This document shows, piece after piece, positions 48,329 to 56,216 of a stretch of DNA of 64,000 nucleotides. The stretch comes from G020348385 sp964538085 (GTDB lineage: Bacteria > Acidobacteriota > Aminicenantia > Aminicenantales > Aminicenantaceae). The notes below the pieces were generated by a model that saw only the letters and a list, made by a program, of their open reading frames with translations, ran no database searches and was not told the DNA's origin. The stretch lies in the NCBI GenBank assembly GCA_964538085.1, contig CAZIDF010000007.1:102925-166924 (forward strand), given 5' to 3'. Numbering within the stretch: position 1 is the stretch's first letter; each line of letters opens with the position of its first letter. A program made the position numbers and the translations under genes.

Positions 48329-49417
48329 ATGCGTAAAAAGATTTTTGCTGCCCAAAAGGATCGGCTCCTGTACGGGCTATTTGCCCTCAGTCTCGTGTTT
48401 TTCTTGATGGCCAAGATTTTCCCCGCCCACGAGGCAAAAGCCCTGAGAGAGGAGATGATCGCCGCTTCGCAGACGATGTCGGAGGCCATGGACATTCTCA
48501 AGGGTTGTCGCGAAGCGAAAAACCTTGGAATAGACTCATCCTCCGATGTGAACCACACCGGGCTCATCGGCGTAAGATTCTCCCTCATCACCACCACGCT
48601 AGGAAACCTCGAGGCCAAAAGAACGACGACAAATCCCAATTTTGCCGGCCTTTTGGTATTGTTGATGAGAAGAGCGGGTGTCCATTCCAAGGATACCATT
48701 GCCGTGAGTGCATCGGGATCTTTTCCAGGTTTGATTTTGGCTGTCCTATCGGCTGCAAAGACCATGGATCTAGAGCCCCTTTTCCTGGCCTCCATAGGTG
48801 CTTCTCAATGGGGGGCGAATCATCCCGATTTTCATTGGCTGCACATGCAGGCTTGTCTGCAGCGAAAGGGAATAATTTCATTCAATCCCATAGCTGTCTC
48901 CATGGGGGGAGATCGAGATATCGGTGGAGATATGAAAGAGGAAGGGCGTGCCCTTCTTATCAAGGATATGGCGGAAGCTGGTTTTCCGATTATTTCCGAG
49001 GGAAATTTGGAGAAGAATGTCCAGCTTAAAACGCAGCTCTATCTTCAGAAGGCATCGAACAAAAAAATAAAAGTTTTTATCAACATCGGCGGCAGTTGGT
49101 CCAATCTGGGAATCGATTCAGAAATCCTGCACCTCAAGCCGGGTCTCGAAAAGATCCCACGAATTCCTCCGGAGGAAAAAAGAGGCGTTCTTTATGCTAT
49201 GGCGGCTCTGGATATCCCTGTGATCCATCTGCTGTATGTCAAAGGCCTTGTCCAACAATATGGACTTCCATGGGATCCGCTTCCTCTTCCCCAGCCAGGT
49301 CAGGGAGAAATGTACAAAAACATGGAAGAAAATCAGAATTCTTTCTTGTTGATATCCGCTGTTTATCTTTTGTTGGCAGGAGTGTTTTTAGCTTTCGGAA
49401 TAAAAACCTCTACATGA
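48329..49417 (+). CDS. pgsW: Poly-gamma-glutamate system protein (PgsW-like)
   Basis: A 362-residue protein with helices near both ends (LLYGLFALSLVFFLMAKIF and SFLLISAVYLLLAGVFLAFGI) and an extracytoplasmic centre. The centre has NHTGLIGVRFSLITTTLGNLEAKRTTTNPNFAGLL and IGASQWGANHPDFHWLHM, the pattern of the PgsW family found with pgsB and pgsC in diverse bacteria. The start lies 20 bp after the gap and has no Shine-Dalgarno; ATG 48329 overlaps a repeat fragment. An upstream extension across the gap cannot be excluded. No pgsA is visible. Confidence 0.82.
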   Translation: MRKKIFAAQKDRLLYGLFALSLVFFLMAKIFPAHEAKALREEMIAASQTMSEAMDILKGCREAKNLGIDSSSDVNHTGLIGVRFSLITTTLGNLEAKRTTTNPNFAGLLVLLMRRAGVHSKDTIAVSASGSFPGLILAVLSAAKTMDLEPLFLASIGASQWGANHPDFHWLHMQACLQRKGIISFNPIAVSMGGDRDIGGDMKEEGRALLIKDMAEAGFPIISEGNLEKNVQLKTQLYLQKASNKKIKVFINIGGSWSNLGIDSEILHLKPGLEKIPRIPPEEKRGVLYAMAALDIPVIHLLYVKGLVQQYGLPWDPLPLPQPGQGEMYKNMEENQNSFLLISAVYLLLAGVFLAFGIKTST

Positions 49418-49988
49418 TGACACGAACCATAGCCACACCTTGATAGACTTCCAGCGATTTGGAATCCTGGCAAATTGTTCTGTGGATGATCAGCGTTCCC
49501 AGGGGATAATTCTCCCATCTATACATTTTGGCGTGGCGCTTGGAGCCCGTGATGAAAGAGAGTTCCTGAACGGCATCCTCTATTTCGGGAAGGTTCAGGT
49601 GTTTGAGCATATCGTTTATGGGTTTGATGTCCGCAATGTGGAAGTAGGTCCCGGTCGAGTCCAGTTTTAAGGATAGCCTGGGTTGTGGTTCGAGGAAGAT
49701 ATATTGTGTTTCCGCTCTCCCGGCCACATACACTTTGTTCTCTTGGTAATTGTACACGATTGGCTTCTCCGGGAAGATCTTGAGCTTGATTTCAGGCCAC
49801 GTCAATTTTCCGGCTTCATGTTGACGGAGAAAAATCAGACCCAGCAACAGGATGAGCATGATCATCATCGCCCTGAAAACGAATTCATGCTGTCTTTTGA
49901 TTATGAGAATAATCAGCCAAACAGCAGCGAGGATAAGAAGCACACTTGCGGCCGTTGTCAGTGAGATCATTCCAAGGATGTCTTTCAT
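49410..49988 (-). CDS. Hypothetical two-helix membrane protein
   Basis: I do not recognise this 192-residue protein. Two helices at residues ~9-30 and 38-55 are followed by an extracytoplasmic or cytosolic domain of ~130 residues with beta character (KPIVYNYQENKVYVAGRAETQYIFLEPQPRLSLKLDSTGTYFHI). It has no catalytic motif and one Cys. TTTAGGAGA precedes the ATG. It overlaps the 3' end of pgsW by 8 bp tail to tail, so co-function with the pgs genes is not implied. Confidence 0.65.
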   Translation of the reverse strand: MKDILGMISLTTAASVLLILAAVWLIILIIKRQHEFVFRAMMIMLILLLGLIFLRQHEAGKLTWPEIKLKIFPEKPIVYNYQENKVYVAGRAETQYIFLEPQPRLSLKLDSTGTYFHIADIKPINDMLKHLNLPEIEDAVQELSFITGSKRHAKMYRWENYPLGTLIIHRTICQDSKSLEVYQGVAMVRVIM

Positions 49989-50136
49989 CCCATTCTCCTA
50001 AACTCTCCTCAAGCCTGGGGAAGAGTATACCCATCCAAAAAAACCGGATCTGCAAATATAGTAGCACAGATGATAGCTCGATGTTAAGATTTAATCGTGC
50101 CGGTCATCTTCATTGAGTTTAGTCGAATGATCTAGA

Positions 50137-51522
50137 TCAAGGTTTGACTTTGGGGAGAGGAATTCCGTACGGGCCATCAGGAAGAACGACGGTTTGTGGC
50201 TCGCGCCCTAAGCGCTTTTTTTGTGTGCTCACGGCCCAAGCGATGGTTCGATTCATCAACTTTTGAAGGTTTTTTGTTTCCTGGACGATCCCTCTTGCAT
50301 CGGTCCCGGTGACCAGGGAAAAATCCTGGTCCGGAATTTCCAGGCAACAATAAAGGAGATTCTGGGGAGAAATTATGTTCAACAACCGGGTCCACATTTG
50401 CGCTTCCCATTGATCGGGAACAAATGTCCAGGATGGATCCAGTATGAGCCTGATGAATTCTTTCGGTCCGGCTTTTTCCAGCAGCCGGAGCATTTTTTTG
50501 TAGTTGGCGCTGCCGATCGGATCCTTATCCGTATGATGGGCCCCAAGGATGCATAGGCTCTCTTTTTTGACTAGAGGCGCACACACGAGCGCCCCCTTTG
50601 CCGCTTGATAGTGATTGATTCCCACATAACCGGCGTGGGTGATCACGAGGTCATATTTTTTCTGGAAGGGGATGGCCGCATAGGTGCACAGCTTTTCGAA
50701 GGCCGCTTTGTGGGCATCCTCCAAGGTGCCTGCAAAAACCCCTGTCAATCTGAACTGCGAATCGAGAGTGACGTTCACGACCATATCGCAACCAGCTGCT
50801 CTGGCGACCCTGAGAGCTTCTTCATGGACTGGATTTTTTTCCAGCACCAAGTCCCGCGAATAAGGAGAATGGAGGATGGCACCGCTGTGCAGAGCGTGTG
50901 TGGATGCCTCAGAGATCAGCCCGGGGCAGATGGACTTTCTTCCTCCAGAAGCGCCAGCCATGAAGTGACTTTCCACAAGGCCGGTGAGGATCTTTATATC
51001 GCTTTGAACGAAGTATCTGTTGACCAAGATCTCTCCACCAACTGGGGTGCGACAGACCTTTAGCATGTCATTCCTATTCCTGGAGTCATGGTTGAGGACC
51101 TCTAAACCAAGATTCCAAATCCGAGGATCGAGCATATCTCTCAGCTCCTGTTCATCCATAGCCCGGTGTGTTCCGGTGGCCACAAGGAGACGGATTTGCT
51201 GGAGCGGCAAGCCAGCTTTGACCATCTCATCGACGATAGGAAACAAGATACCCGACTTTCCCGCATAGGGGACGGGGCGGGTGTTGTCGGAGATGACGAT
51301 CACGGCTTCGGCATTGGGATTGGCTCGGAGCTTTTTCCGTGTGATCTCTCCTAAGGGAGGACAATCGATCGGCGATCTCAAAGCATCGAGGATCGCTTTT
51401 TCTGGGTCTGAGATGGTGCCGGCCTTTCCCATTCGAAGGACATCGGAAGAGTCTGGGACTTGCACAGGAAATTGTGCGTGACCGAGATCGAAGAAGACCT
51501 CCTTCCCTTTTTCCTCACCCAT
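50137..51522 (-). CDS. larA: LarA-family nickel-pincer racemase
   Basis: A 461-residue enzyme of the lactate racemase family, which interconverts D- and L-2-hydroxy acids with the nickel-pincer nucleotide. Key residues are present with the known spacing: His119 (ATGTHR), His186 and Lys196 (GLVESHFMAGASGGRKS), and His212, corresponding to H108, H174, K184 and H200 of Lactobacillus LarA. GGGGAGAG precedes ATG 51522; an upstream in-frame ATG would run into the Fe-ADH gene. The cofactor genes larB, larC and larE are not in this window. It overlaps the Fe-ADH gene by 8 bp. Confidence 0.9.
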   Translation of the reverse strand: MGEEKGKEVFFDLGHAQFPVQVPDSSDVLRMGKAGTISDPEKAILDALRSPIDCPPLGEITRKKLRANPNAEAVIVISDNTRPVPYAGKSGILFPIVDEMVKAGLPLQQIRLLVATGTHRAMDEQELRDMLDPRIWNLGLEVLNHDSRNRNDMLKVCRTPVGGEILVNRYFVQSDIKILTGLVESHFMAGASGGRKSICPGLISEASTHALHSGAILHSPYSRDLVLEKNPVHEEALRVARAAGCDMVVNVTLDSQFRLTGVFAGTLEDAHKAAFEKLCTYAAIPFQKKYDLVITHAGYVGINHYQAAKGALVCAPLVKKESLCILGAHHTDKDPIGSANYKKMLRLLEKAGPKEFIRLILDPSWTFVPDQWEAQMWTRLLNIISPQNLLYCCLEIPDQDFSLVTGTDARGIVQETKNLQKLMNRTIAWAVSTQKKRLGREPQTVVLPDGPYGIPLPKVKP

Positions 51523-52816
51523 TTTTCTCTCCCCTTTTTTCCGGGCTATTGATCGATTTGACCAAGGTGAAATCTCCTGCCCAGGCTGACTCCAGAACAG
51601 GGTGCATGTATTCATCCACGTCTTCTGCGCTCATCGGGATGGGCATGTTTTGAAGTTTCGAAGCCAACTGGGGGTCTTTTGCCGCTTGGAGAGCTTTTTT
51701 GATGTGGTCGGTGGTCAGGCCATCGATCTCGGCGAGTGTGGTCGGATACCCCACGCGCAGGCTCAGTGCGATCAATCCTTGGGCCACACATATTCCGAGG
51801 TCTCTCCCTTCCTGGCCTAAGCAGCTATCTTGGGTGAGATCGTATGTGTGCATGAGTTCGACCAGCCGTCGGAGTTGATTCTGAATAGCATGGGAGAAAA
51901 AAACGGTGTAGTATGGATTGAGAATGGCGCAGGCCCTTCCATGGCTGAGGACATCCACCAGGGAAAAGCTCGTGAGGTGAGCTCCGTTCGTGCCTCCCAC
52001 CATGATCGCGTATCCTCCCAGATCAGTCGCCAGTCCCAGGGCCTCCCTGGCCTCCAGATTGTCGGGATCAGCGACAGCCTTTTCCAAGTTTGCCAAAATC
52101 AATTCGATGCCCGTGAGAGCGATATCCTCGATTTTCGGATAGATCTCGGGTCGGGCACCGTAATACACCTCGAGACAGTGGGATAGGCCATCGAAGGCTC
52201 CGTCACAGGTAAAGGAAGGGGACATGGATCGGGTGAGCCCGTAATCGAAAAGAGAGCGGGAGGGAACGATGGCATCGTCGATGATGAGTTTTTTCTGAAA
52301 ATTCCGGAAGTCTGTGATGTTGGAGTATTTGGTCAGATGGGCTGCGGAGCCTGATGCAGTCTGAAGAGCGACAAAAGGCAACAGTTCTTTTCCCGTGGTT
52401 GCCGCCTTTTCTGCCACTTTGCCGAGACCAAAATAATCGCCCAGGCTGCCGCCCAAGCAAGCGAGAACGATAGCGGCCTTTGTTGCATCGATACCTGAAC
52501 CTCCCGATGCAGCGAGAACAAGGTCAGGCTTTATGGAAAGAATGGCTTTTTCGATGCGGAACACATCTTCCTGTGGCGAATTGGGATGGGCAGTGGGAGT
52601 GTGACCCACGGTCTGTAAACCGGCCTGTTTGAGCGTACGAACGAGAACATCATAACGAACAGGATCCCTTTCCTGCAGGCTCGTGACGAGTAAAACGTTT
52701 TTGCCCAAACCTCGGGAGAGAGGGCCGATTTTCTGGAGACAATCCAAACCGTGAACATAGCTTTCCTGTTTGAAAGTTTTGATGAGTTTTTTGGCCTTGT
52801 TTTTGAGTGTGCTCAT
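51515..52816 (-). CDS. Iron-containing (type III) alcohol dehydrogenase
   Basis: A 433-residue NAD(P)-linked dehydrogenase. The nucleotide loop is ASGGSGIDATKAA, and TASGSAAHLTKYSNITD follows, as in many group III enzymes. The iron ligands are in DGAFDGLSHCLE (Asp, His) and NGAHLTSFSLVDVLSHGRACA (His residues). Its overlap with larA suggests joint action on 2-hydroxy acids or polyols: the racemase supplies the stereoisomer and this enzyme oxidises or reduces it. That link is inference. Confidence 0.9.
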   Translation of the reverse strand: MSTLKNKAKKLIKTFKQESYVHGLDCLQKIGPLSRGLGKNVLLVTSLQERDPVRYDVLVRTLKQAGLQTVGHTPTAHPNSPQEDVFRIEKAILSIKPDLVLAASGGSGIDATKAAIVLACLGGSLGDYFGLGKVAEKAATTGKELLPFVALQTASGSAAHLTKYSNITDFRNFQKKLIIDDAIVPSRSLFDYGLTRSMSPSFTCDGAFDGLSHCLEVYYGARPEIYPKIEDIALTGIELILANLEKAVADPDNLEAREALGLATDLGGYAIMVGGTNGAHLTSFSLVDVLSHGRACAILNPYYTVFFSHAIQNQLRRLVELMHTYDLTQDSCLGQEGRDLGICVAQGLIALSLRVGYPTTLAEIDGLTTDHIKKALQAAKDPQLASKLQNMPIPMSAEDVDEYMHPVLESAWAGDFTLVKSINSPEKRGEKNG

Positions 52817-52913
52817 GTTTCTCTATGGTAACATATATGAATTTTTTTATAACTTGCACTTTTTTCTTTTGGAAGAGTCGGTTTTGTGCTAAAATGATGG
52901 GCCTGTAGAAAGG

Positions 52914-53720
52914 ATGGAGCTCAAAGGATCTTTTTTTTCCGATTTCCTAAAACCCGCCCAGGTCGTCTATGACCTCAAAGCCAAGGACAAAATACAAGCG
53001 ATCGAAGAGCTCCTCGATGTTTTGTTCAAGCAGAAACTCATCAAAAACAAAAAACCGATTTTGACGCGCGTCATCGATAGAGAACGACTTGAATCCACGG
53101 CGATCGGTCACGGGGTGGCTTTGCCCCATGCCCGCATGGATACGGGACACGATATCGCTGTAGTTGTCGGAAAGTCCGCTAAAGGTATCGATTTCGATTC
53201 CATCGATGGCAAGCACGTCCACATCATCATCCTGATCGTTTGGAATCCTTCGATCCCCGGTCTTTTTAATCACCTGTTTGCCGGATTGGCCCAATTTTTG
53301 CGAAATCCAGGATTCCGGAAGAGATTGTTCGATGCTAAAAACAAAAAACAGCTATTCGAGGTCATCTCGGAGATCGAGCTCAGACTTCCTGACAAGGATG
53401 ATAAGATCATGAGCCGAGCGAGTCTTCTGTGGAAACTCCAAGAGATCGAAATCAAGAAAAAAAAGGTGAAAAAAGACGAAAAGAAGGAGTTGCAGAAAAA
53501 AGCGGATTTGATCCGGCAAGAATTGGATGCCGAACTGTTAGACAGGTTCGACAGATTGATGGATAGATATGGATTTGCTGTGGCAGAAGTGGATGGGGGA
53601 TCCTGTTTGGGTTGTTTCATCAATGTTGCAACTGGAATGGGATCAGCGATCGAGGGGAGCAATGATATTTATGTGTGCGAAAACTGCGGCAAATTCCTGA
53701 TCTCCAAAAAGAAAACCTAG
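52914..53720 (+). CDS. PTS EIIA (fructose/nitrogen type) fused to C4 zinc ribbon
   Basis: A 268-residue protein. Residues ~1-155 are an EIIA domain of the PtsN/fructose family, with the phospho-accepting His72 in HGVALPHAR. Residues ~165-215 form a long basic helix or coiled coil (KLQEIEIKKKKVKKDEKKELQKKADLIRQELD). Residues 225-262 are a C4 zinc ribbon: C231-x2-C234 and C255-x2-C258 (SCLGC, VCENCG), of the type found in nucleic-acid-binding and DksA-like proteins. No sugar EIIB/C is nearby, so a regulatory role is likely. The exact start is uncertain; ATG 52914 follows AAAGG. Confidence 0.82.
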   Translation: MELKGSFFSDFLKPAQVVYDLKAKDKIQAIEELLDVLFKQKLIKNKKPILTRVIDRERLESTAIGHGVALPHARMDTGHDIAVVVGKSAKGIDFDSIDGKHVHIIILIVWNPSIPGLFNHLFAGLAQFLRNPGFRKRLFDAKNKKQLFEVISEIELRLPDKDDKIMSRASLLWKLQEIEIKKKKVKKDEKKELQKKADLIRQELDAELLDRFDRLMDRYGFAVAEVDGGSCLGCFINVATGMGSAIEGSNDIYVCENCGKFLISKKKT

Positions 53721-53757
53721 GGGACATCCCATTAGGTACCTATGGGGACGTCCCCAT
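53719..53757. repeat. REP-like palindrome between the EIIA and GGQ genes
   Basis: AGGGGACATCCC and ATGGGGACGTCCCCAT are separated by ATTAGGTACCT. The second part is a perfect 16-bp palindrome (53742-53757). It resembles the short intergenic repeats associated with REP transposases. Confidence 0.55.
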
Positions 53758-53769
53758 ATAATTAATAAA

Positions 53770-54198
53770 ATGAATCCTGCGTGTGTCAGCAAAGAAAAAT
53801 GGGAGGCTCTCAAAGAAAAGATGGAAAGCCTCGGCATACATGAAAAGGATATCGTCGAGAAGTTTATCCGCTCGAGCGGAAAAGGAGGGCAAAAGGTCAA
53901 CAAAACCTCCACATGTGTGTATCTGAAACATGTCCCGACCGATATCGAGGTAAAGTGCCAGAGAGAGCGCTACCAAGCTATCAACAGATACCTGGCGCGG
54001 AAAATCCTGGCAGAGAAAATGGAAGCGAAAATCCTGGGCAAGGAGAGTGAGGAACGCCAAAAGATCGAGAAGATCCGCCGGCAAAAGAGAAAACGCTCCA
54101 AAAGGGCCAAAATGAAAATGCTGGAGGATAAGAAAAAGCAAGCCCAGAAGAAAAAAGACCGGAGCTTCCGCCCTAAACCCGAGGATTTCGAGTCGTAA
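53770..54198 (+). CDS. Peptide chain release factor-like GGQ protein
   Basis: A 142-residue single RF-1 domain protein. IRSSGKGGQKVNKTST carries the GGQ (residues 39-41) that triggers peptidyl-tRNA hydrolysis. The C-terminal half is very basic (KIRRQKRKRSKRAKMKMLEDKKKQAQKKKDRSFRPKPEDF), as in factors that enter the ribosome without reading a stop codon. It lacks codon-recognition domains, so a rescue or specialised role is likely. The first codons follow a palindrome with no clear Shine-Dalgarno. Confidence 0.85.
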   Translation: MNPACVSKEKWEALKEKMESLGIHEKDIVEKFIRSSGKGGQKVNKTSTCVYLKHVPTDIEVKCQRERYQAINRYLARKILAEKMEAKILGKESEERQKIEKIRRQKRKRSKRAKMKMLEDKKKQAQKKKDRSFRPKPEDFES

Positions 54199-54204
54199 TT
54201 AAAT

Positions 54205-55434
54205 TTATTCGGCGAGTTTAACCAACATCTGGAGCAGGAGGTTTGCCCCTTTTTCCAGATCCTCCCATTGGATCATTTCTTTAGGTGAATGGCTTATGCC
54301 ATCCTCGCAGGGAATAAAAATCATCCCGGGATCAGCCACCGATGCCAAGATCTGGGCATCATGACCTGCACCGCTCGGGAGGGTTATGTGTTCATAGCCT
54401 AGGTTTTCACTCTCTTTTTTCATCATACCCTGGATTTTTTCCGGGATGGGGACAGGATCGGTTTTATCCACCACTACGGATGAAAAATGCAATCCCCGGG
54501 TCGAAGCTACATCTAAAGCCATCGCCATCAGTGTCTTCTCCAGTTCGGTCAGGATTTGTCGGGATGTGCTGCGAAAATCCAACGAGAAATCCACCTCACC
54601 GGGAACGATGGTGAAAGCTCCGGGATTGACCTTGACTCTTCCGATGGTCAACATGCTGCCGTAATGATGAGTGGCCACATATTGTGTGCTCTTCAACGCA
54701 AAATCGGCTAGACCCAAAAAGGCATCGTGACGAAGTTCGAACGGTGTGGCGCCAGCATGGCTTGCTTCTCCCAGAAATTGGCATTCCCAATAATTCTTAC
54801 CGGCGATGACATTCACAATGCCTATCGGCTTGTCTTCAGACTCAAGAACAGGCCCTTGTTCGATATGTATTTCCAGGAAAGTTTCTATCTCGGGTCTGAG
54901 TTTGTGGGCTTCCAAGATGCTTTCTATGCTGAATTCGGTATTGGCCAATACCTCCACAAACGGAATCCCGAATTGGGTTTTCCCCTTTTCCAGAAGGTCT
55001 CTGTTCGGGGGGGATATAAAGGCACGGCTGCCGAGGAAGTCGCCGACCAGGTTTCCTTCTTCGTCCGTAAAAGACGCCACTTCCAATGGCTTTGTCCTTT
55101 TTACTCCCTCTTCATTTATCCGCCTCAAGCACTCCAGGGCTGAGAGAACGCCGATTGAACCGTCGAACATCCCCCCGTTGATCACGGTATCGATATGGGA
55201 GCCTGCCATGATCGTTTTTCCCGCTCCCTTCAACCGGCCGAAAATATTCCCCACGCCATCCTGACGGATTTCGAGCCCTGCATTTTTTATCCTGTCTTTG
55301 AGCCATTCACGTGCTTCGAGATCGGCCTCGCTGAAAGACGGGCGGCTTATCCCTCCTCTGGGATCCCGCCCGATTTGCCCCAGCTTTTCGATATCTTTTT
55401 GTAAACGATCGAGATTTATTCGAATGTCCATCAT
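54205..55434 (-). CDS. M20-family N-carbamoyl-amino acid / allantoate-type amidohydrolase
   Basis: A 409-residue di-zinc hydrolase of the HydC/AllC/beta-ureidopropionase branch. AGSHIDTVINGGMFDGSIG carries metal His and Asp with the bridging Asp, and SFTDEEGNLVGDFLGSRAF the catalytic Glu. The opening INLDRLQKDIEKLGQIGRDPRGGISRPSFSEAD is standard. HIEQGPVLE is the substrate-side motif of the carbamoylase branch. It would release amino acids from N-carbamoyl or ureido compounds in the cytosol. It follows pdxJ by 7 bp. Confidence 0.9.
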   Translation of the reverse strand: MMDIRINLDRLQKDIEKLGQIGRDPRGGISRPSFSEADLEAREWLKDRIKNAGLEIRQDGVGNIFGRLKGAGKTIMAGSHIDTVINGGMFDGSIGVLSALECLRRINEEGVKRTKPLEVASFTDEEGNLVGDFLGSRAFISPPNRDLLEKGKTQFGIPFVEVLANTEFSIESILEAHKLRPEIETFLEIHIEQGPVLESEDKPIGIVNVIAGKNYWECQFLGEASHAGATPFELRHDAFLGLADFALKSTQYVATHHYGSMLTIGRVKVNPGAFTIVPGEVDFSLDFRSTSRQILTELEKTLMAMALDVASTRGLHFSSVVVDKTDPVPIPEKIQGMMKKESENLGYEHITLPSGAGHDAQILASVADPGMIFIPCEDGISHSPKEMIQWEDLEKGANLLLQMLVKLAE

Positions 55435-55441
55435 CTATCCT

Positions 55442-56152
55442 TTATTCGATCAGAGCGATCATCTCCTGCACGGCTTGGTCTATTCCGACGATGGCTGCTC
55501 TCGCCACGATGGCGAATCCAATGCTGAATTCTTTCATTTCCGGGATGGCTGCAACGGGCTGGACATTGAAATAATCCAATCCATGACCGGCATGAATCTC
55601 CAGCCCCAATCCGGTGCCATGGCTGGCTGCCTGGCTTATCTCTTTTAAGGCTCGGTCACGTTCTTCCCCGGGTTTTAAGTCAGCGTACTTTCCGGTGTTG
55701 ATCTCGATCAGGTCGACTCCCACTCTTTGGCAGGTTTTTATTTGTTCGATATCGGGATCCACAAAGATGCTGACCCTTATCCCGGCCTGTTTGAGATCCT
55801 GGATATGTCTCTGGAGGTGGTCTTCGTTCGATCGGACATCCAGGCCCCCTTCTGTGGTTATTTCTTCATCCCGTTCGGGAACCAGAGAAACGACATCCGG
55901 TTTGATTTCCGTGGCCAATCGTTTCATTTCATCGGTAGCGGCCATCTCTATGTTGAGTTTTGTCTTCACGGTCTGTTTGAGTATACGGAGGTCCCGCTCT
56001 TTGATGTGGCGCCTGTCCGAGCGTATGTGACAAACGATCCCTTCTGCCCCGGCCTGTTCTGCCAACAACGCTGCCAGCACAGGGTCAGGGATGTTGTGCC
56101 GGCGTGCCTCTCTTAGGGTGGCGATATGGTCCACGTTGACCGCAAGTTTCAT
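55442..56152 (-). CDS. pdxJ: Pyridoxine 5'-phosphate synthase
   Basis: A 236-residue TIM-barrel enzyme that condenses 3-amino-2-oxopropyl phosphate with deoxyxylulose 5-phosphate. KLAVNVDHIATLREAR and GAEGIVCHIRSDRRHI are signatures, with the active-site His in DHIATLR and the Glu in TKLNIEMAAT. VSLVPERDEEITTEGGLDV follows. GGAGGGG before ATG 56152 fixes the start; an ATG four codons upstream is less likely. It makes the PLP used by the MocR regulator and PLP enzymes here. Confidence 0.95.
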   Translation of the reverse strand: MKLAVNVDHIATLREARRHNIPDPVLAALLAEQAGAEGIVCHIRSDRRHIKERDLRILKQTVKTKLNIEMAATDEMKRLATEIKPDVVSLVPERDEEITTEGGLDVRSNEDHLQRHIQDLKQAGIRVSIFVDPDIEQIKTCQRVGVDLIEINTGKYADLKPGEERDRALKEISQAASHGTGLGLEIHAGHGLDYFNVQPVAAIPEMKEFSIGFAIVARAAIVGIDQAVQEMIALIE

Positions 56153-56183
56153 GTTCCCCTCCATTTAAAATTTTTCCAGTACC

Positions 56184-56212
56184 ATTATACCGGGAAAAAG
56201 GGGAAGGGCCAA
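56184..56212 (-). promoter_or_regulatory. Sigma70-type promoter of pdxJ
   Basis: Minus strand: TTGGCC (56212-56207), 17-bp spacer and a perfect TATAAT (56189-56184), 32 bp before the pdxJ start. Confidence 0.55.
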
Positions 56213-56216
56213 CCCA

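Noticed and set aside
48165..48407. Frames running through the N gap
   Set aside because: Their translation is mostly unknown residues; the real gene after the gap starts at 48329.
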